Below the pieces are notes generated by a model. That model had not been told where the DNA came from, ran no database searches, and was given only the letters and a program-made list of their open reading frames with translations. Positions 46,978-55,873 of a DNA stretch of 64,000 bases are shown piece by piece; the first letter of the stretch is position 1, and each line of letters opens with the position of its first letter. The position numbers and the translations under genes are program-made. The stretch is from Nocardia exalbida NBRC 100660. GTDB taxonomy: Bacteria; Actinomycetota; Actinomycetes; Mycobacteriales; Mycobacteriaceae. Location of the stretch: the NCBI RefSeq assembly GCF_000308575.1, contig NZ_BAFZ01000071.1, positions 1 through 64,000 of the forward strand, given 5' to 3'.

Positions 46978-47400
46978 GTGATCAATATTTCGGCGGAACA
47001 GGGGCTCTACAGCACCCCGGTGGAGATTCGGGTGGCGGCGTCGGTGACACAACTGCCCATCGTGCGTGGGCTCGCCGAAACCCTCGTCCTACTCAGCGAA
47101 TTCACGCTGGACGAGGTCGCCGACATCCGGCTGGCCGTCGACGAGGTCTGCTCGACGCTGATCGCGGTCGCCGCCCCGGAAACGAGCTTGAACTGCCGGT
47201 TCACCGTCGGTGACACCGAGTTGCTCGTCCGGGTCGAGGGCATCGCGGAGAAGCCGGGACTGCCCGACCAGCGCAGCTTCGGCTGGCATGTACTTCGCAC
47301 CCTCACCGACGCGGTGGACGCGACCCAGGATTCGTACGACGCGGCGATCTCCGGATATCCGACAACGGTCGAGTTCCGTCGGGTCCGGGGGAAGGCGTAG
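46978..47400 (+). CDS. rsbW: Anti-sigma factor, RsbW-like serine kinase
   Basis: 140 residues, GHKL-type ATPase fold of the RsbW/UsfX family. It binds and blocks the sigma factor encoded next. Visible parts are the N-box helix [20 protein letters not shown] and a degenerate ATP lid region ([15 protein letters not shown]). GTG 46978 gives [19 protein letters not shown]. Stop TAG overlaps the GTG of sigF by one base (TAGTG), which ensures balanced synthesis of the pair. No anti-anti-sigma gene is adjacent. Confidence 0.9.
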   Translation: MINISAEQGLYSTPVEIRVAASVTQLPIVRGLAETLVLLSEFTLDEVADIRLAVDEVCSTLIAVAAPETSLNCRFTVGDTELLVRVEGIAEKPGLPDQRSFGWHVLRTLTDAVDATQDSYDAAISGYPTTVEFRRVRGKA

Positions 47401-48272
47401 TGGCGGACGAAGAAACCGTGTTCGATGCACAGCGCGACGAGGACGCAGACACGCTGACCACCGAGGACGCCGAGGATGCCGTCGACGCCGAGGAAACCCT
47501 GGAAGCGGCGGGAACGGTCCCCGGCTACGACGACGTCGGATTGCTCTTCGAGCAGCTCGCGGCCAGCGAGAACGGGACGGCGCGGCACGCCGCGCTCCGC
47601 GCGGAGCTGATCAGCCGTTGCATTCCGCTCGCCGACCACATCGCCCGCAAGTTCAGCGGGCGCGGTGAGCCGTTCGATGATCTGACCCAGGTGGCGCGGG
47701 TCGGCTTGGTGCACGCGGTGGATCGTTTCGACGTGGAGCGCGGCTCGAATTTCCTGTCTTTCGCGGTGCCGACCATCATGGGCGAGGTCCGCCGGTATTT
47801 CCGCGACAACACCTGGGCGATGCGAGTGCCGAGACGGGTCAAGGAGACTCACCTACGCATCGGCGCCGCGATCGACAGTCTCTCCCAGACCCTCGGCCGC
47901 TCCCCCACGGCGAAGGAGATCGCCGCGGAGCTGGACGTCGATCCGGACGAGGTGACCCAGGCGGTCATCGCGGGCAACGCCTACCAGCCGAGCTCGATCG
48001 ACGCGGCCACCCTCGGCCGTGACACCGACGCCTCGCTGCTGGACACCCTCGGCGAGGAGGAGTCCCAGTTCGACCGGGTCGAGGAGTACGTCGCGATCCG
48101 GCCGCTGCTGGCCGGGCTGCCCGAGCGGGAACGGCGCATCCTGACGATGCGGTTCTTCGAATCGATGACCCAGACCCAGATCGCGCAGCAGATGGGCATC
48201 TCCCAGATGCACGTGTCGCGCATCCTGGCGAAAACCCTTGCCCGTCTGCGGGAACAGTCCAGCCGGGAATGA
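47400..48272 (+). CDS. sigF: Stress-response sigma factor (SigF/SigB family)
   Basis: 290-residue group 3 sigma-70 factor. An acidic N-terminal 45 residues precedes region 2 (LADHIARKFSGRGEPFDDLTQVARVGLVHAVDRFD), region 3 (RVPRRVKETHLRIGAAIDSLSQTLGRSPTAKEIAAEL) and region 4 (LPERERRILTMRFFESMTQTQIAQQMGISQMHVSRILAKTL). Paired with rsbW as in the mycobacterial usfX-sigF operon, with a matching promoter upstream. It likely directs general stress genes. Its stop abuts a YjbR gene remnant on the other strand. Confidence 0.95.
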   Translation: MADEETVFDAQRDEDADTLTTEDAEDAVDAEETLEAAGTVPGYDDVGLLFEQLAASENGTARHAALRAELISRCIPLADHIARKFSGRGEPFDDLTQVARVGLVHAVDRFDVERGSNFLSFAVPTIMGEVRRYFRDNTWAMRVPRRVKETHLRIGAAIDSLSQTLGRSPTAKEIAAELDVDPDEVTQAVIAGNAYQPSSIDAATLGRDTDASLLDTLGEEESQFDRVEEYVAIRPLLAGLPERERRILTMRFFESMTQTQIAQQMGISQMHVSRILAKTLARLREQSSRE

Positions 48273-48338
48273 GATAGCCTCCTCCACCTCCGGAAGTTCG
48301 GCAGCCATGGCCACCACCTGCTGCCGGGTCATCGTCAT
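48273..48338 (-). pseudogene. N-terminal remnant of a MmcQ/YjbR-family gene
   Basis: From ATG 48338 the frame reads MTMTRQQVVAMAAELPEVEE then AI, a typical MmcQ/YjbR start, but all conservation ends at 48273, where the antisense of sigF begins. Only about 22 of the usual 110-120 residues remain. A deletion between sigF and rsmB is the simplest reading. Confidence 0.6.
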
Positions 48339-48392
48339 GGTCCGAGTGCGCGGCCGGTTCCGCGCGTCCGGCGCGGACGAATGGCATGCCGC

Positions 48393-50045
48393 TCAGCGCG
48401 GCTTGCGCAGCGCGGCCAGGAACATCGCGTCGGTGCCGTGCCGGTGTGGCCACAGCTGCGCCCCCGGTCCGTCCCCGACATCGGTCACGCCGGGCAGCAG
48501 CTCGCGGGTGTCGAGTTGCTCGGCGCCGAGGCGGCGCACCGCGTCGGCGACGATCGACACCGTCTCCGGCAGATGCGGCGAGCAGGTCGAGTACACCACG
48601 ACACCACCGGGGCGCAGCAAATCCCATGCGGCGGAGAGTAATTCGCGCTGTAGGACGACCAGTTCGCGGACGTCCGCGGGGGTGCGCCGCCAGCGCGCCT
48701 CCGGCCTGCGGCGCAGCGCGCCGAGCCCGGTGCACGGGGCGTCCACCAGGATGCGGTCATAGCCCGGGGTCAGTCCGCTGGCGCGGCCGTCGGCGACGTG
48801 GATGTCCACCGGCAGGTCGCGCACGGCCTTGCGCACCAGTTCGGCACGGTGCGCGGCGGGCTCGACCGCGTCCACCCGGAAGCCGTCGATCGCGGCGATC
48901 GCGCCGAGCAGCGCGGCCTTGCCGCCCGGTCCGGCACACAGGTCCAGCCAGCGACCGGTGTCCGGTCCGTCGAGTTCGGCCCTGGTCAGCGCCAGCGCCA
49001 CCAGCTGGCTGCCTTCGTCCTGTACGGCCGCCATGCCCTCGCGCACCGGCTCGAGCTTGCCCGGGTCGCCGCCCTCCAGGTAGACCGCGTACGGCGACCA
49101 GCGGCCCTCCTCGCCGCCGGTCACCAGCGCGAGTTCCTCCGCGGTGATGTCGCCAGGGCGGGCCACCAGATGCACCAGCGGCCGAGCGTCGTCGGCGGCG
49201 AGCACCTCGCGCAACTCCCCCGCTCGCGCTCCCAGCGCGTCGGCGAACGCCTGCGCGATCCAGGCCGGGTGCGCGTACTCGAACGCCAGCCGGCCGACCG
49301 GATCGGCGGGCGCGAGCGCCTCCACCCACTGTTCGGGGGTCTTCTCCCCCGCCCGCCGGAGCACGGCGTTGACGAATCCGGCCTTGCCCGCGCCGAATTC
49401 GGAGCGCGCCAATGCCACCGAGGTGTCCACCGCGGCGTGCGCACCGATCCTGGTGCGCAGCAGCTGGTAGACGCCGAGCCGGAGCACGTCGAGCAGCGGT
49501 CCGTCGATCTCCTCGATCGGCCGGCCCGCCCCCTCGGCGATCACCGCGTCGAGCAGACCCAGCGACCGGCACGCGCCGTAGGCGAGTTCGGTCGCCAACG
49601 CCGCGTCCCGGCCCGACAACCCCAGGTCCCGCAGCAGCGGGGGCAGAACGAGGTTGGCGTAGGCGTCGCGCTCCCGGACCGCTCGCAGCACATCCCTCGC
49701 GGCCGTCCGTGGCGGATCGGTGGGCTCTTTACGATGCGGTCGCCTGCCCGCGGCGGCTTTGGACCCCGAGGACGGACGCCCGGCGGTGGAACGATCCGAC
49801 CGGCCCGTCGCCGCGCGTTGTCCCGCGCCACCCCGCCGTTCGTCGCGACCGCGCGCTTCGGCCGGCCCGCTGCCTGCCCGCGGATCGGCCGCTCGTGACC
49901 GTCCCGCGCCGGTGCGGTCCTGCCGCGGGCCACCCTGCGCACGAGGCCGACCGGCCTCGCCGGAACGGTTCGGCGCGGACTCCCGGTCGTCGCGCCGCCG
50001 GTCGCGGGCGTTGTCGTCACCGGGCCGATTGCCGCGCGGCGTCAT
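48393..50045 (-). CDS. rsmB: 16S rRNA m5C methyltransferase RsmB
   Basis: Methylates a cytosine of 16S rRNA (C967 in E. coli) using SAM. 550 residues. The first about 110 are Arg/Gly/Ala-rich and disordered, then a NusB-like RNA-binding domain ([29 protein letters not shown]), then the Rossmann methyltransferase: [36 protein letters not shown] with the motif IV Cys, and [15 protein letters not shown] with the catalytic Cys. ATG overlaps the fmt stop. The long basic extension is unusual in length and may aid RNA binding. Last gene of def-fmt-rsmB. Confidence 0.95.
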   Translation of the reverse strand: MTPRGNRPGDDNARDRRRDDRESAPNRSGEAGRPRAQGGPRQDRTGAGRSRAADPRAGSGPAEARGRDERRGGAGQRAATGRSDRSTAGRPSSGSKAAAGRRPHRKEPTDPPRTAARDVLRAVRERDAYANLVLPPLLRDLGLSGRDAALATELAYGACRSLGLLDAVIAEGAGRPIEEIDGPLLDVLRLGVYQLLRTRIGAHAAVDTSVALARSEFGAGKAGFVNAVLRRAGEKTPEQWVEALAPADPVGRLAFEYAHPAWIAQAFADALGARAGELREVLAADDARPLVHLVARPGDITAEELALVTGGEEGRWSPYAVYLEGGDPGKLEPVREGMAAVQDEGSQLVALALTRAELDGPDTGRWLDLCAGPGGKAALLGAIAAIDGFRVDAVEPAAHRAELVRKAVRDLPVDIHVADGRASGLTPGYDRILVDAPCTGLGALRRRPEARWRRTPADVRELVVLQRELLSAAWDLLRPGGVVVYSTCSPHLPETVSIVADAVRRLGAEQLDTRELLPGVTDVGDGPGAQLWPHRHGTDAMFLAALRKPR

Positions 50046-50965
50046 TCGACCACCGCGCCGGGCTGCAGGCGGGCGCCGCGCGCCCAGTCGAGCGCGGCCA
50101 TCATGCGCTTGCCCTGCGGCTGCACCTGATCCAGCCGCACCGCGGTGGTGGCGGTGCCGACGAACACGCCGGACTTGCGCACCTCGATGACGCGTTCCGG
50201 CAATTCCTCCTCGACCAGTTCGACCGGTCCCAGCTTCAGCCGTGTGCCGCCCACCTCGGTCCAGGCGCCGGGAGCCGGGGTTACCGCGCGAATCCGCCTG
50301 CTGATGGCCAGGGCGGGTTGGTCCCAGCGCACATGCCCGGCCTCGACACCGACCTTGGGCGCGTACGAGACGCCGTCGGTGGACTGCGGGACGGGCTGCA
50401 AGGTCCCGTCCTCCACTCCGTCGAGCGTCGCTTCCAGCAGGCGGGCGCCGCTGTCGGCCAATCGCTGCAGCAGGGCGCCCGCGGTATCGGTGACGGCGAT
50501 CTTCTCGGTCACCATGCCGAAGACCGGCCCGGTGTCCAATCCGGCCTCGATCTGGAAGGTGGAGGCGCCGGTGATCTCGTCGCCCGCGTCGATCGCCGCC
50601 TGCACCGGCGCCGCGCCCCGCCAGGCGGGCAGCAGCGAGAAATGCAGATTGATCCAGCCGAAGCGCGGGATGTCGAGCACCGGCTCGGGCAGCAGCGCGC
50701 CGTAGGCGACGACGGGACAGCAGTCCGGCGCCAAGTCGGTGAGCTGCGCCAGGAATTCCGGCTCCGAAGGACGACGGGGAGTGAGCACCGGGATGCCGTG
50801 CCGGTCGGCCAGCTGACCGACCGGCGACCTGGTCACCTTCCGGCCGCGCCCTGCGATCGCGTCCGGCCGCGTCACCACGGCGATCACCTCGTGACGCGCT
50901 GATTCCAGCAGACGCCGCAGCGACGGAACCGCCGGTTCCGGGGTGCCCGCGAAGACGACGCGCAT
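50042..50965 (-). CDS. fmt: Methionyl-tRNA formyltransferase
   Basis: Formylates initiator Met-tRNA. 307 residues: [20 protein letters not shown], the folate-site region [40 protein letters not shown] with catalytic Asn-His-Asp, and [17 protein letters not shown], then the C-terminal tRNA-binding domain. ATG 50965 overlaps the def stop (ATGA); the frame upstream is open but reads antisense-like. Partner of def in N-terminal formyl-Met turnover. Confidence 0.97.
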   Translation of the reverse strand: MRVVFAGTPEPAVPSLRRLLESARHEVIAVVTRPDAIAGRGRKVTRSPVGQLADRHGIPVLTPRRPSEPEFLAQLTDLAPDCCPVVAYGALLPEPVLDIPRFGWINLHFSLLPAWRGAAPVQAAIDAGDEITGASTFQIEAGLDTGPVFGMVTEKIAVTDTAGALLQRLADSGARLLEATLDGVEDGTLQPVPQSTDGVSYAPKVGVEAGHVRWDQPALAISRRIRAVTPAPGAWTEVGGTRLKLGPVELVEEELPERVIEVRKSGVFVGTATTAVRLDQVQPQGKRMMAALDWARGARLQPGAVVE

Positions 50966-51531
50966 CAGCGGCCGGCCCCGAACGGGTTGGGCCGGCCCGA
51001 GCCGCTCATCGAGCGCGCGGGACGCACCGTCGATCCCGCTGTGAACCAATCGGATTCGCGGATCACCCGCATCGCCTCCTTGCGCTGGGCCGGGTCGAGA
51101 CGGTCGATGAACAGCACCCCGTCGAGATGATCGGTCTCATGCTGCACGCACCGCGCGAGCAGGCCTTCCGCCTCGAAAGCGACAGGCGCGCCGTCGACGT
51201 CCACACCGGACGCTCGCACACGCAAGGCCCGGCGCGTGTCGTAGCGCACGCCGGGGATCGACAGGCAGCCTTCCGGCCCGACCTGCTCTTCGTCTCCGAC
51301 GACCTCCCACTGCGGGTTCACCAGATGTCCCGAAGCGTCGCCGGTGTCGTAGACGAACACGCGCAGCCCGACCCCGATCTGCGGCGCGGCCATCCCGACC
51401 CCGCCGTCGTCGTGCATGGTCTCGGTCAGGTCGGTGACCAGCTGCCGCAGATCGCGGTCGAACGCGGTGACCTCCGCGGCGCGGGCACGCAGAATGGGAT
51501 CGCCGAACAGGCGAACGGGCTGGATGGTCAC
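50965..51531 (-). CDS. def: Peptide deformylase
   Basis: Removes the formyl group from nascent proteins using a metal. 188 residues with motif [11 protein letters not shown] (Met for the usual Leu), motif [10 protein letters not shown] (metal Cys) and motif [12 protein letters not shown] (metal His pair and catalytic Glu). A short Ser/Pro-rich C-terminal tail is typical of actinobacteria. GTG 51531 has GGGAG upstream, and TAGAAT (complement of 51568-51573) is a good -10, leaving a 30-nt leader. First gene of def-fmt-rsmB. Confidence 0.97.
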   Translation of the reverse strand: MTIQPVRLFGDPILRARAAEVTAFDRDLRQLVTDLTETMHDDGGVGMAAPQIGVGLRVFVYDTGDASGHLVNPQWEVVGDEEQVGPEGCLSIPGVRYDTRRALRVRASGVDVDGAPVAFEAEGLLARCVQHETDHLDGVLFIDRLDPAQRKEAMRVIRESDWFTAGSTVRPARSMSGSGRPNPFGAGR

Positions 51532-51860
51532 GGCTGGCTCCCGGAAGCGGACGAATACGGTCGCCCCATTCTAGTGAGACACCGGAAATCCCCGATTCCC
51601 CGGCCGGAAGCTGGTAGAACTCCTATGCGGTCCGGGCGGGGTGTCGATCCCTCCGCCCGGCCGCCCGGAAATGTCCTGGTCAGCGGCCTGCCGGTGACAC
51701 CTGGCCTGCTTCTCACCCGCAGGTTCACAACACGATGTCACCCCGAGGAACCCGGGAGCAGATCGAGGCCCCGGTCGAGGTCCGCGAATCGGGTCGGGTC
51801 GGCCTTCGAATCGAGAACGGCATCCGGAACAGACGAGCTCACAGGAAGGTTGGGATATTC
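51532..51860. other. def / LLM-oxidoreductase divergent region
   Basis: Holds the def -10 TAGAAT (51568-51573, minus) and about 280 bp before the LLM gene. An in-frame ATG at 51735 could extend the LLM protein by 42 residues, but those residues are charged and unlike the family. Nothing else recognised. Confidence 0.5.
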
Positions 51861-52691
51861 ATGGCGATCGACGGTCTCGGACGGTTCGGAGTATGGCGCG
51901 GCTACCAGGGGTTCACTCCCGAGGATGCCGCCGAACTGGAGAAGCTCGGCTACAGCGCGTTGTGGCTCGGCGGGTCACCGCCCGCTGACCTGCCGGTGGT
52001 CGAATCGTTGCTCGAGGCGACGCAGACGCTGATCGTCGCCACCAGCATCGTGAACATCTGGACCGCCCCGGCGAACGCCGTCGCCGAATCATTCCACCGG
52101 ATCGAACAGCGCTTCCCCGGTCGTTTCCTGCTCGGTATCGGCGCGGGCCACCCAGAAGCCAACAAGCCGTACCAGAAACCGTACGACGCGCTGGTGGATT
52201 ACCTCGACGAACTCGACGCGGCCGGGGTGCCGAAGAACCGGATAGCGCTGGCCGCGCTCGGGCCCAAGGTGCTCGAACTGTCGCGCACGCGCACCGCGGG
52301 TGCGCTGCCGTATCTGGTCCCGCCGGAACACACCGCGCGGGCACGCCAGATCCTCGGCCCCGCTCTGCTGGTCGCGGAGCAGAAATTCGTGCTCGACGAC
52401 GACCCCCAGCGGGCACGCGAGGTCGGCAGGCAGATGGTCGATGTGTATCTCGGCCTGCGCAACTACGTCTCGAACCTGCGGCGTCTCGGCTTCTCCGAGG
52501 AGGACGTGACCAAGCCGGGCAGCGACCGTCTCATCGATGTGCTCACGGTGCACGGCACACCCGTCGAGGTCGCCAGGCAGGTGGTCGAGCACCTGAAGGC
52601 GGGCGCCGACCACGTCGCGCTGCAAGCTCTGGGCGAGGACTACCTCGGTTCGCTGCGCCGGCTCGCGCCACTGCTGACGGCGGCCGAATGA
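51861..52691 (+). CDS. LLM-class F420-dependent oxidoreductase
   Basis: 276 residues, luciferase-like TIM barrel. N-terminal GRFGVWRGYQGFTPEDAAELEKLGYSALWLGGSPPADL, then VATSIVNIWTAPANAVAESFHRIEQRFPGRFLLGIGAGHPE, the last being the coenzyme-binding segment typical of F420-dependent members in mycobacteria and relatives. Reduces or oxidises an unknown substrate with F420 (inferred). ATG 51861 is preceded by AGGAAGG at a long spacing; an upstream ATG exists. No partner genes nearby. Confidence 0.88.
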   Translation: MAIDGLGRFGVWRGYQGFTPEDAAELEKLGYSALWLGGSPPADLPVVESLLEATQTLIVATSIVNIWTAPANAVAESFHRIEQRFPGRFLLGIGAGHPEANKPYQKPYDALVDYLDELDAAGVPKNRIALAALGPKVLELSRTRTAGALPYLVPPEHTARARQILGPALLVAEQKFVLDDDPQRAREVGRQMVDVYLGLRNYVSNLRRLGFSEEDVTKPGSDRLIDVLTVHGTPVEVARQVVEHLKAGADHVALQALGEDYLGSLRRLAPLLTAAE

Positions 52692-52739
52692 ATCAGATGC
52701 AGAACCGTCGTACGGTAAGCACCCCCGAGTCGGGGAGGC

Positions 52740-52768
52740 TTGGCCGGCTTCGCCCGATGGGCTACGCT
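52740..52768 (+). promoter_or_regulatory. Promoter of the VOC-gene leader
   Basis: TTGGCC (52740-52745), exactly 17 bp, then TACGCT (52763-52768). The predicted start near 52775 leaves an approximately 180-nt leader. A 9-bp inverted repeat (TGTGTGGCG 52768-52776 with complement 52798-52806) overlaps the start and could be an operator. Confidence 0.5.
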
Positions 52769-52776
52769 GTGTGGCG

Positions 52777-52833
52777 ATGACTACCGGGACGGCCTTGCGC
52801 CACACACGGATTGGTTACCCGGTGCTCTTCTGA
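52777..52833 (+). CDS. 18-residue leader ORF ahead of the VOC gene
   Basis: ATG at 52777, 8 nt after a TACGCT hexamer, so it would be translated from a leaderless mRNA. It encodes MTTGTALRHTRIGYPVLF and stops at 52831-52833, just before a 9-bp hairpin (52839-52862). The layout of promoter, short ORF, hairpin, second hairpin and ribosome site is that of an attenuation or leader-peptide control. No codon bias points to one amino acid. Confidence 0.4.
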   Translation: MTTGTALRHTRIGYPVLF

Positions 52834-52838
52834 GCGCC

Positions 52839-52946
52839 GTTCGGGCCTGCAGCGGCCCGAACCAGCCATTCGATCGAGGACCTCGCGCCGCTGCGCGGGC
52901 CCCACCTCCGTCGTGATGATCACACGCTTCACAGATCGATCACGAC
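52839..52946 (+). promoter_or_regulatory. Two-hairpin leader before VOC gene
   Basis: Hairpin 1: GTTCGGGCC (52839-52847) with GGCCCGAAC (52854-52862), 6-nt loop. Hairpin 2: GTCGTGAT (52910-52917) with ATCACGAC (52939-52946), directly abutting the ribosome site AGGAGA (52947-52952). Confidence 0.5.
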
Positions 52947-52956
52947 AGGAGAAATC

Positions 52957-53334
52957 ATGCCCGCACGCTTCAACCACACCATCATCGCGGCCAAGGATCG
53001 CCACGAGTCCGCGGCCTTCTTCCGCGATCTCTTCGAGTTCGCCGAAGCCCCTTCGTGGGGAGTGTTCACCAACCTGCTCTGCGAGGACGGGGTGCTGCTG
53101 CAGTTCGCCGAACCACCGGTCGAGGACATCCAGATGCAGCACTACGCCTTCCTCGTCGACGACGAGCTGTTCGAGCGGGCCTACGGAAAGCTGCGTGATC
53201 GGGGTATCGAACACGCGGCCGACCCGTTCTTCCAGCGGCCGGGTACCACCAACACCGAACACGGCGGACGCGGGGTCTACTTCCGCGACCCCGCCGGGCA
53301 CGGGATCGAGATGATCACCCGGCCATATCTGTGA
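52957..53334 (+). CDS. VOC-family (glyoxalase-fold) protein
   Basis: 125-residue single-module vicinal oxygen chelate protein. Starts MPARFNHTIIAAKDRHESAAFFRDLFEF (metal His in the first strand), middle MQHYAFLVDDELFERAY (second His), and end GVYFRDPAGHGIEMITRPYL (Glu ligand in GIEM). This fits a metal-binding dioxygenase, isomerase or bleomycin-binding type protein. ATG has AGGAGA 4 nt upstream. It has an unusually elaborate leader with a short leader ORF and hairpins. Function unknown. Confidence 0.88.
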   Translation: MPARFNHTIIAAKDRHESAAFFRDLFEFAEAPSWGVFTNLLCEDGVLLQFAEPPVEDIQMQHYAFLVDDELFERAYGKLRDRGIEHAADPFFQRPGTTNTEHGGRGVYFRDPAGHGIEMITRPYL

Positions 53335-53349
53335 CCTGCCGCCGATATC

Positions 53350-53393
53350 GTTGCGACCCTGCGCTTTGCGCTTCGCCCGGCCGGGGTCGCGAC
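53350..53393 (+). terminator. Hairpin after the VOC gene
   Basis: GTTGCGACCC (53350-53359) pairs with GGGTCGCGAC (53384-53393) at 10 positions counting one G-T pair, with an inner GCGCTTTGCGC fold. Lies 16 bp after the VOC stop. Confidence 0.6.
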
Positions 53394-53479
53394 GGGGCTC
53401 CATCGGTTTCCGCGCGGCATCGCGGAGGTCGGGAATCCACCTCGTCGTTATGCCGACGGCGGCGCTGACGCTCAGTAAC

Positions 53480-53494
53480 ATGAGCGTTGCTCAT
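53480..53494. promoter_or_regulatory. TetR operator-like dyad
   Basis: ATGAGC-GTT-GCTCAT, a perfect 6-bp inverted repeat typical of TetR boxes, ending 25 bp before the TetR start. Suggests autoregulation. Confidence 0.6.
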
Positions 53495-53519
53495 TTTCCA
53501 TGATCAGCAGGAGGGCGTG

Positions 53520-54149
53520 ATGCCGTCGAAGGCTGTCGGTCAGCGCCGTCGTCCGACGCAGGAGCGTGCGAAGGCGACCAGGGAGCACATCCTCGATACG
53601 GCCGCGCGGCTGTTCGGCGAGCGCGGTATCGCCAACACCTCGACCAACCGGATCGCGGTGGAGGCCGGTGTCAGCATCGGGACGGTCTACCGCTACTTCG
53701 CCGATCGCGCCGTCCTGGTCGAGGAGTTGCTCGAGCGGCTGCTCGAGACCATCGAGCGGCGCTTCACGCAGCAGGTGTTCAATCTGTCGGAGAAATCGAT
53801 CCCGCAGGTCGTCAGCGATGTCCTGCAAGTGATCACCGCGGAACTGGTCGCGAACGCGCAATTGGTTCGCGCGCTGGTCGGCGGAGTGCAGTTCTACAGC
53901 AGTGGTATTCCGGAATTCGAGCCACGACTGCGTCTGCTGGTCAAGGTGATGTTGATCCAGATCCTCGGCCCGGGAGACGATCACGAGTACGACGTGATGA
54001 CCTTCGTCATGATCAACACCGGATTCGCGGCCGTCCTGCGCGCGTCGGCTCTGGATGTGGACAGCCGGGCCCGCGCGGAGGCAATCGACATGACCGGGCG
54101 GATGATCGGCGCGTGGATGGAAGCCGAAGCCGAGGCCGCCGCCGTCTGA
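53520..54149 (+). CDS. TetR-family regulator
   Basis: 209 residues. Helix-turn-helix EHILDTAARLFGERGIANTSTNRIAVEAGVSIGTVYRYFADRAVLVEELL at about residues 22-70; helical C-terminal ligand domain. ATG 53520 is preceded by CAGGAGGG; a GTG one codon earlier is equivalent. A dyad (53480-53494) covers its promoter. No obvious target gene adjoins it: the next gene on the same strand is a PucR-type regulator 360 bp away. Confidence 0.9.
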   Translation: MPSKAVGQRRRPTQERAKATREHILDTAARLFGERGIANTSTNRIAVEAGVSIGTVYRYFADRAVLVEELLERLLETIERRFTQQVFNLSEKSIPQVVSDVLQVITAELVANAQLVRALVGGVQFYSSGIPEFEPRLRLLVKVMLIQILGPGDDHEYDVMTFVMINTGFAAVLRASALDVDSRARAEAIDMTGRMIGAWMEAEAEAAAV

Positions 54150-54509
54150 TCGACGCGGCGTCCTTCGGCACGGTGACGATTCCGTCTGCCGTCGCACCTG
54201 TGCTGCGCGTGGCCGCCTACCGATCGGACGACTGTCCACGTGCGGGGCGAGGAAAGTGAGCGGGTCACCAGGTTCTGGCTCCGGCACACTCCCCCAGGCT
54301 ACGGCCCCGGTCGCTATTCCTCCTGGTTAACAGCTGTTTTCGTGGTATCCGGCCGACCGGCCGAAAGCGGAGTAGTAGCTGATCTAGGACTCGGATTACC
54401 GTTGAGGACAGGGTGAACAACCGGTGATGCCGAGGCGCCGCACGGTTGCTTCCCCGGGCGGTTCGAGCTTGGACGTGGCCGCGGATGCGCGGTGGCGAGG
54501 AGGTCACAC
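54150..54509. other. Intergenic, TetR-pucR
   Basis: 360 bp without a convincing gene. Holds a perfect palindrome AACAGCTGTT (54329-54338), a CGGCCG/CGGCCG pair around 54350-54362 and AT-richer sequence (TAGTAGCTGATCTAGGAC) consistent with a promoter for the PucR gene. Confidence 0.45.
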
Positions 54510-55778
54510 GTGATGATCGAAGACATCGCTCCCCCTGCGGTCGATCCGGAAGGACAACCGGTCATCCGGCCGCTGCACGATGTGCACCGACTCGCGCGCG
54601 AAGTGGTCGCACACGTCGCGGATACGGCGGCGCCCTGCCGCACGCTGCCGGGTGGTGCGGTCGGCGCCGACGTCGCCGAGGTGGTCCGTGCGTGCATGCG
54701 ATGGGCCATCCAGCGATTGGACGGGCAGGCGGTGCCGGACCGCATCGACTGTTTGCAGGTCGCGGCAGCGGGATGGGCGCGCGAGGGGATCCCGGTCGAC
54801 GCCGTCCTGCACGCGGTTCACGTGGGGTTCAAGTTCGGGCTCGGATTGCTGTTCGGCGACCGCGAATCCACGCATCGCGTCGATATCGCCACCGGCACCG
54901 CGACCGTAGTGGAGCTGTTGAATCTGCTGACGTCGACGGTCAGCAAAGCCTACGTCCGCGAATACAAGGCCATCGCCGCCGAACACCACACCGCGGTGCA
55001 CACTCTGACCTCGGCGTTGCTGGGCGGGCACGCGACATCCGCGATGGCCCGCGAATGCGGAATACCCCTCGCCGACCAATATTTCGTGCTCGCCCTCGCC
55101 GTGCCCGCGCATCCCGACGAAACCCGCCCCGGGCTCGACAGCCAGGTCGTCGCGCGGCGCAAACTCCGCCGCCTCCAGGCCGCCCTCGCGGGCCTGTTCG
55201 ATGACCGAGCACTGTCGCTGCTGTCGGTCGACGGGGGAACCATCCTCATTCCCTGTACCCGGCCCGGAGATCCCGGCGACGACATAGACCTCGACAAGGT
55301 CGTCGCGACACTTTCCGGCGCCGCGCAGGTGCCGGTCACCGCCGGCGTCGTGTCCGCCGGTCCCGACGAGGTCTCCGCGGCGGCTGTCCAAGCGCACGAA
55401 CTGCTGGACACGGTGCAACAACTGGAACGTGGACCAGGGCTGTACAGGTTCCCCGAGCTGGCGCTGCACTATCAACTGACCCGCCCCGGAGTCGGTCGAG
55501 ACCAGCTCCGCACACACCTCGCCCCGCTGATGGGCCATCCGGAGCTGTTGGAAACCCTGCGGACTCACCTCGACACGGGCATGCACCGCTTGCGCACCGC
55601 GCGGCGACTGCATGTTCATCCGAACACCGTCGATTACCGGCTGCGGCGCATCGCGCAGCTCACCGGCTTCGACCCCGCCGACGGCAGAGGCCTGTGGTAT
55701 CTGCGGTCGGCGCTCATCGCCTCTGCCGTCAGCGACCTTCCGAGCGAGGTACCGGCCGGCACCCGCCGCCCGGCCTGA
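54510..55778 (+). CDS. PucR-family (CdaR-like) transcriptional regulator
   Basis: 422 residues. The N-terminal half is an all-helical RsbRD-like domain (DAVLHAVHVGFKFGLGLLFGD), the centre a degenerate GGDEF-like domain and the C-terminus the PucR helix-turn-helix HTH_30 (LETLRTHLDTGMHRLRTARRLHVHPNTVDYRLRRIAQLTGFDP). Family members control purine or sugar-acid catabolism; the target here is not evident. GTG 54510 has AGGAGG 6 nt upstream; ATG 54513 follows immediately. It lies 95 bp upstream of an ABC1 kinase gene on the same strand. Confidence 0.9.
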   Translation: MMIEDIAPPAVDPEGQPVIRPLHDVHRLAREVVAHVADTAAPCRTLPGGAVGADVAEVVRACMRWAIQRLDGQAVPDRIDCLQVAAAGWAREGIPVDAVLHAVHVGFKFGLGLLFGDRESTHRVDIATGTATVVELLNLLTSTVSKAYVREYKAIAAEHHTAVHTLTSALLGGHATSAMARECGIPLADQYFVLALAVPAHPDETRPGLDSQVVARRKLRRLQAALAGLFDDRALSLLSVDGGTILIPCTRPGDPGDDIDLDKVVATLSGAAQVPVTAGVVSAGPDEVSAAAVQAHELLDTVQQLERGPGLYRFPELALHYQLTRPGVGRDQLRTHLAPLMGHPELLETLRTHLDTGMHRLRTARRLHVHPNTVDYRLRRIAQLTGFDPADGRGLWYLRSALIASAVSDLPSEVPAGTRRPA

Positions 55779-55873
55779 AGAAGCACCCGACACCGGTCGA
55801 CAAGCGGCGGTCGGGCTGCGAAGAATACGGACGTGCGGCATCGGCGGCACGAATGCTCATGGAGGTGCGTGCG

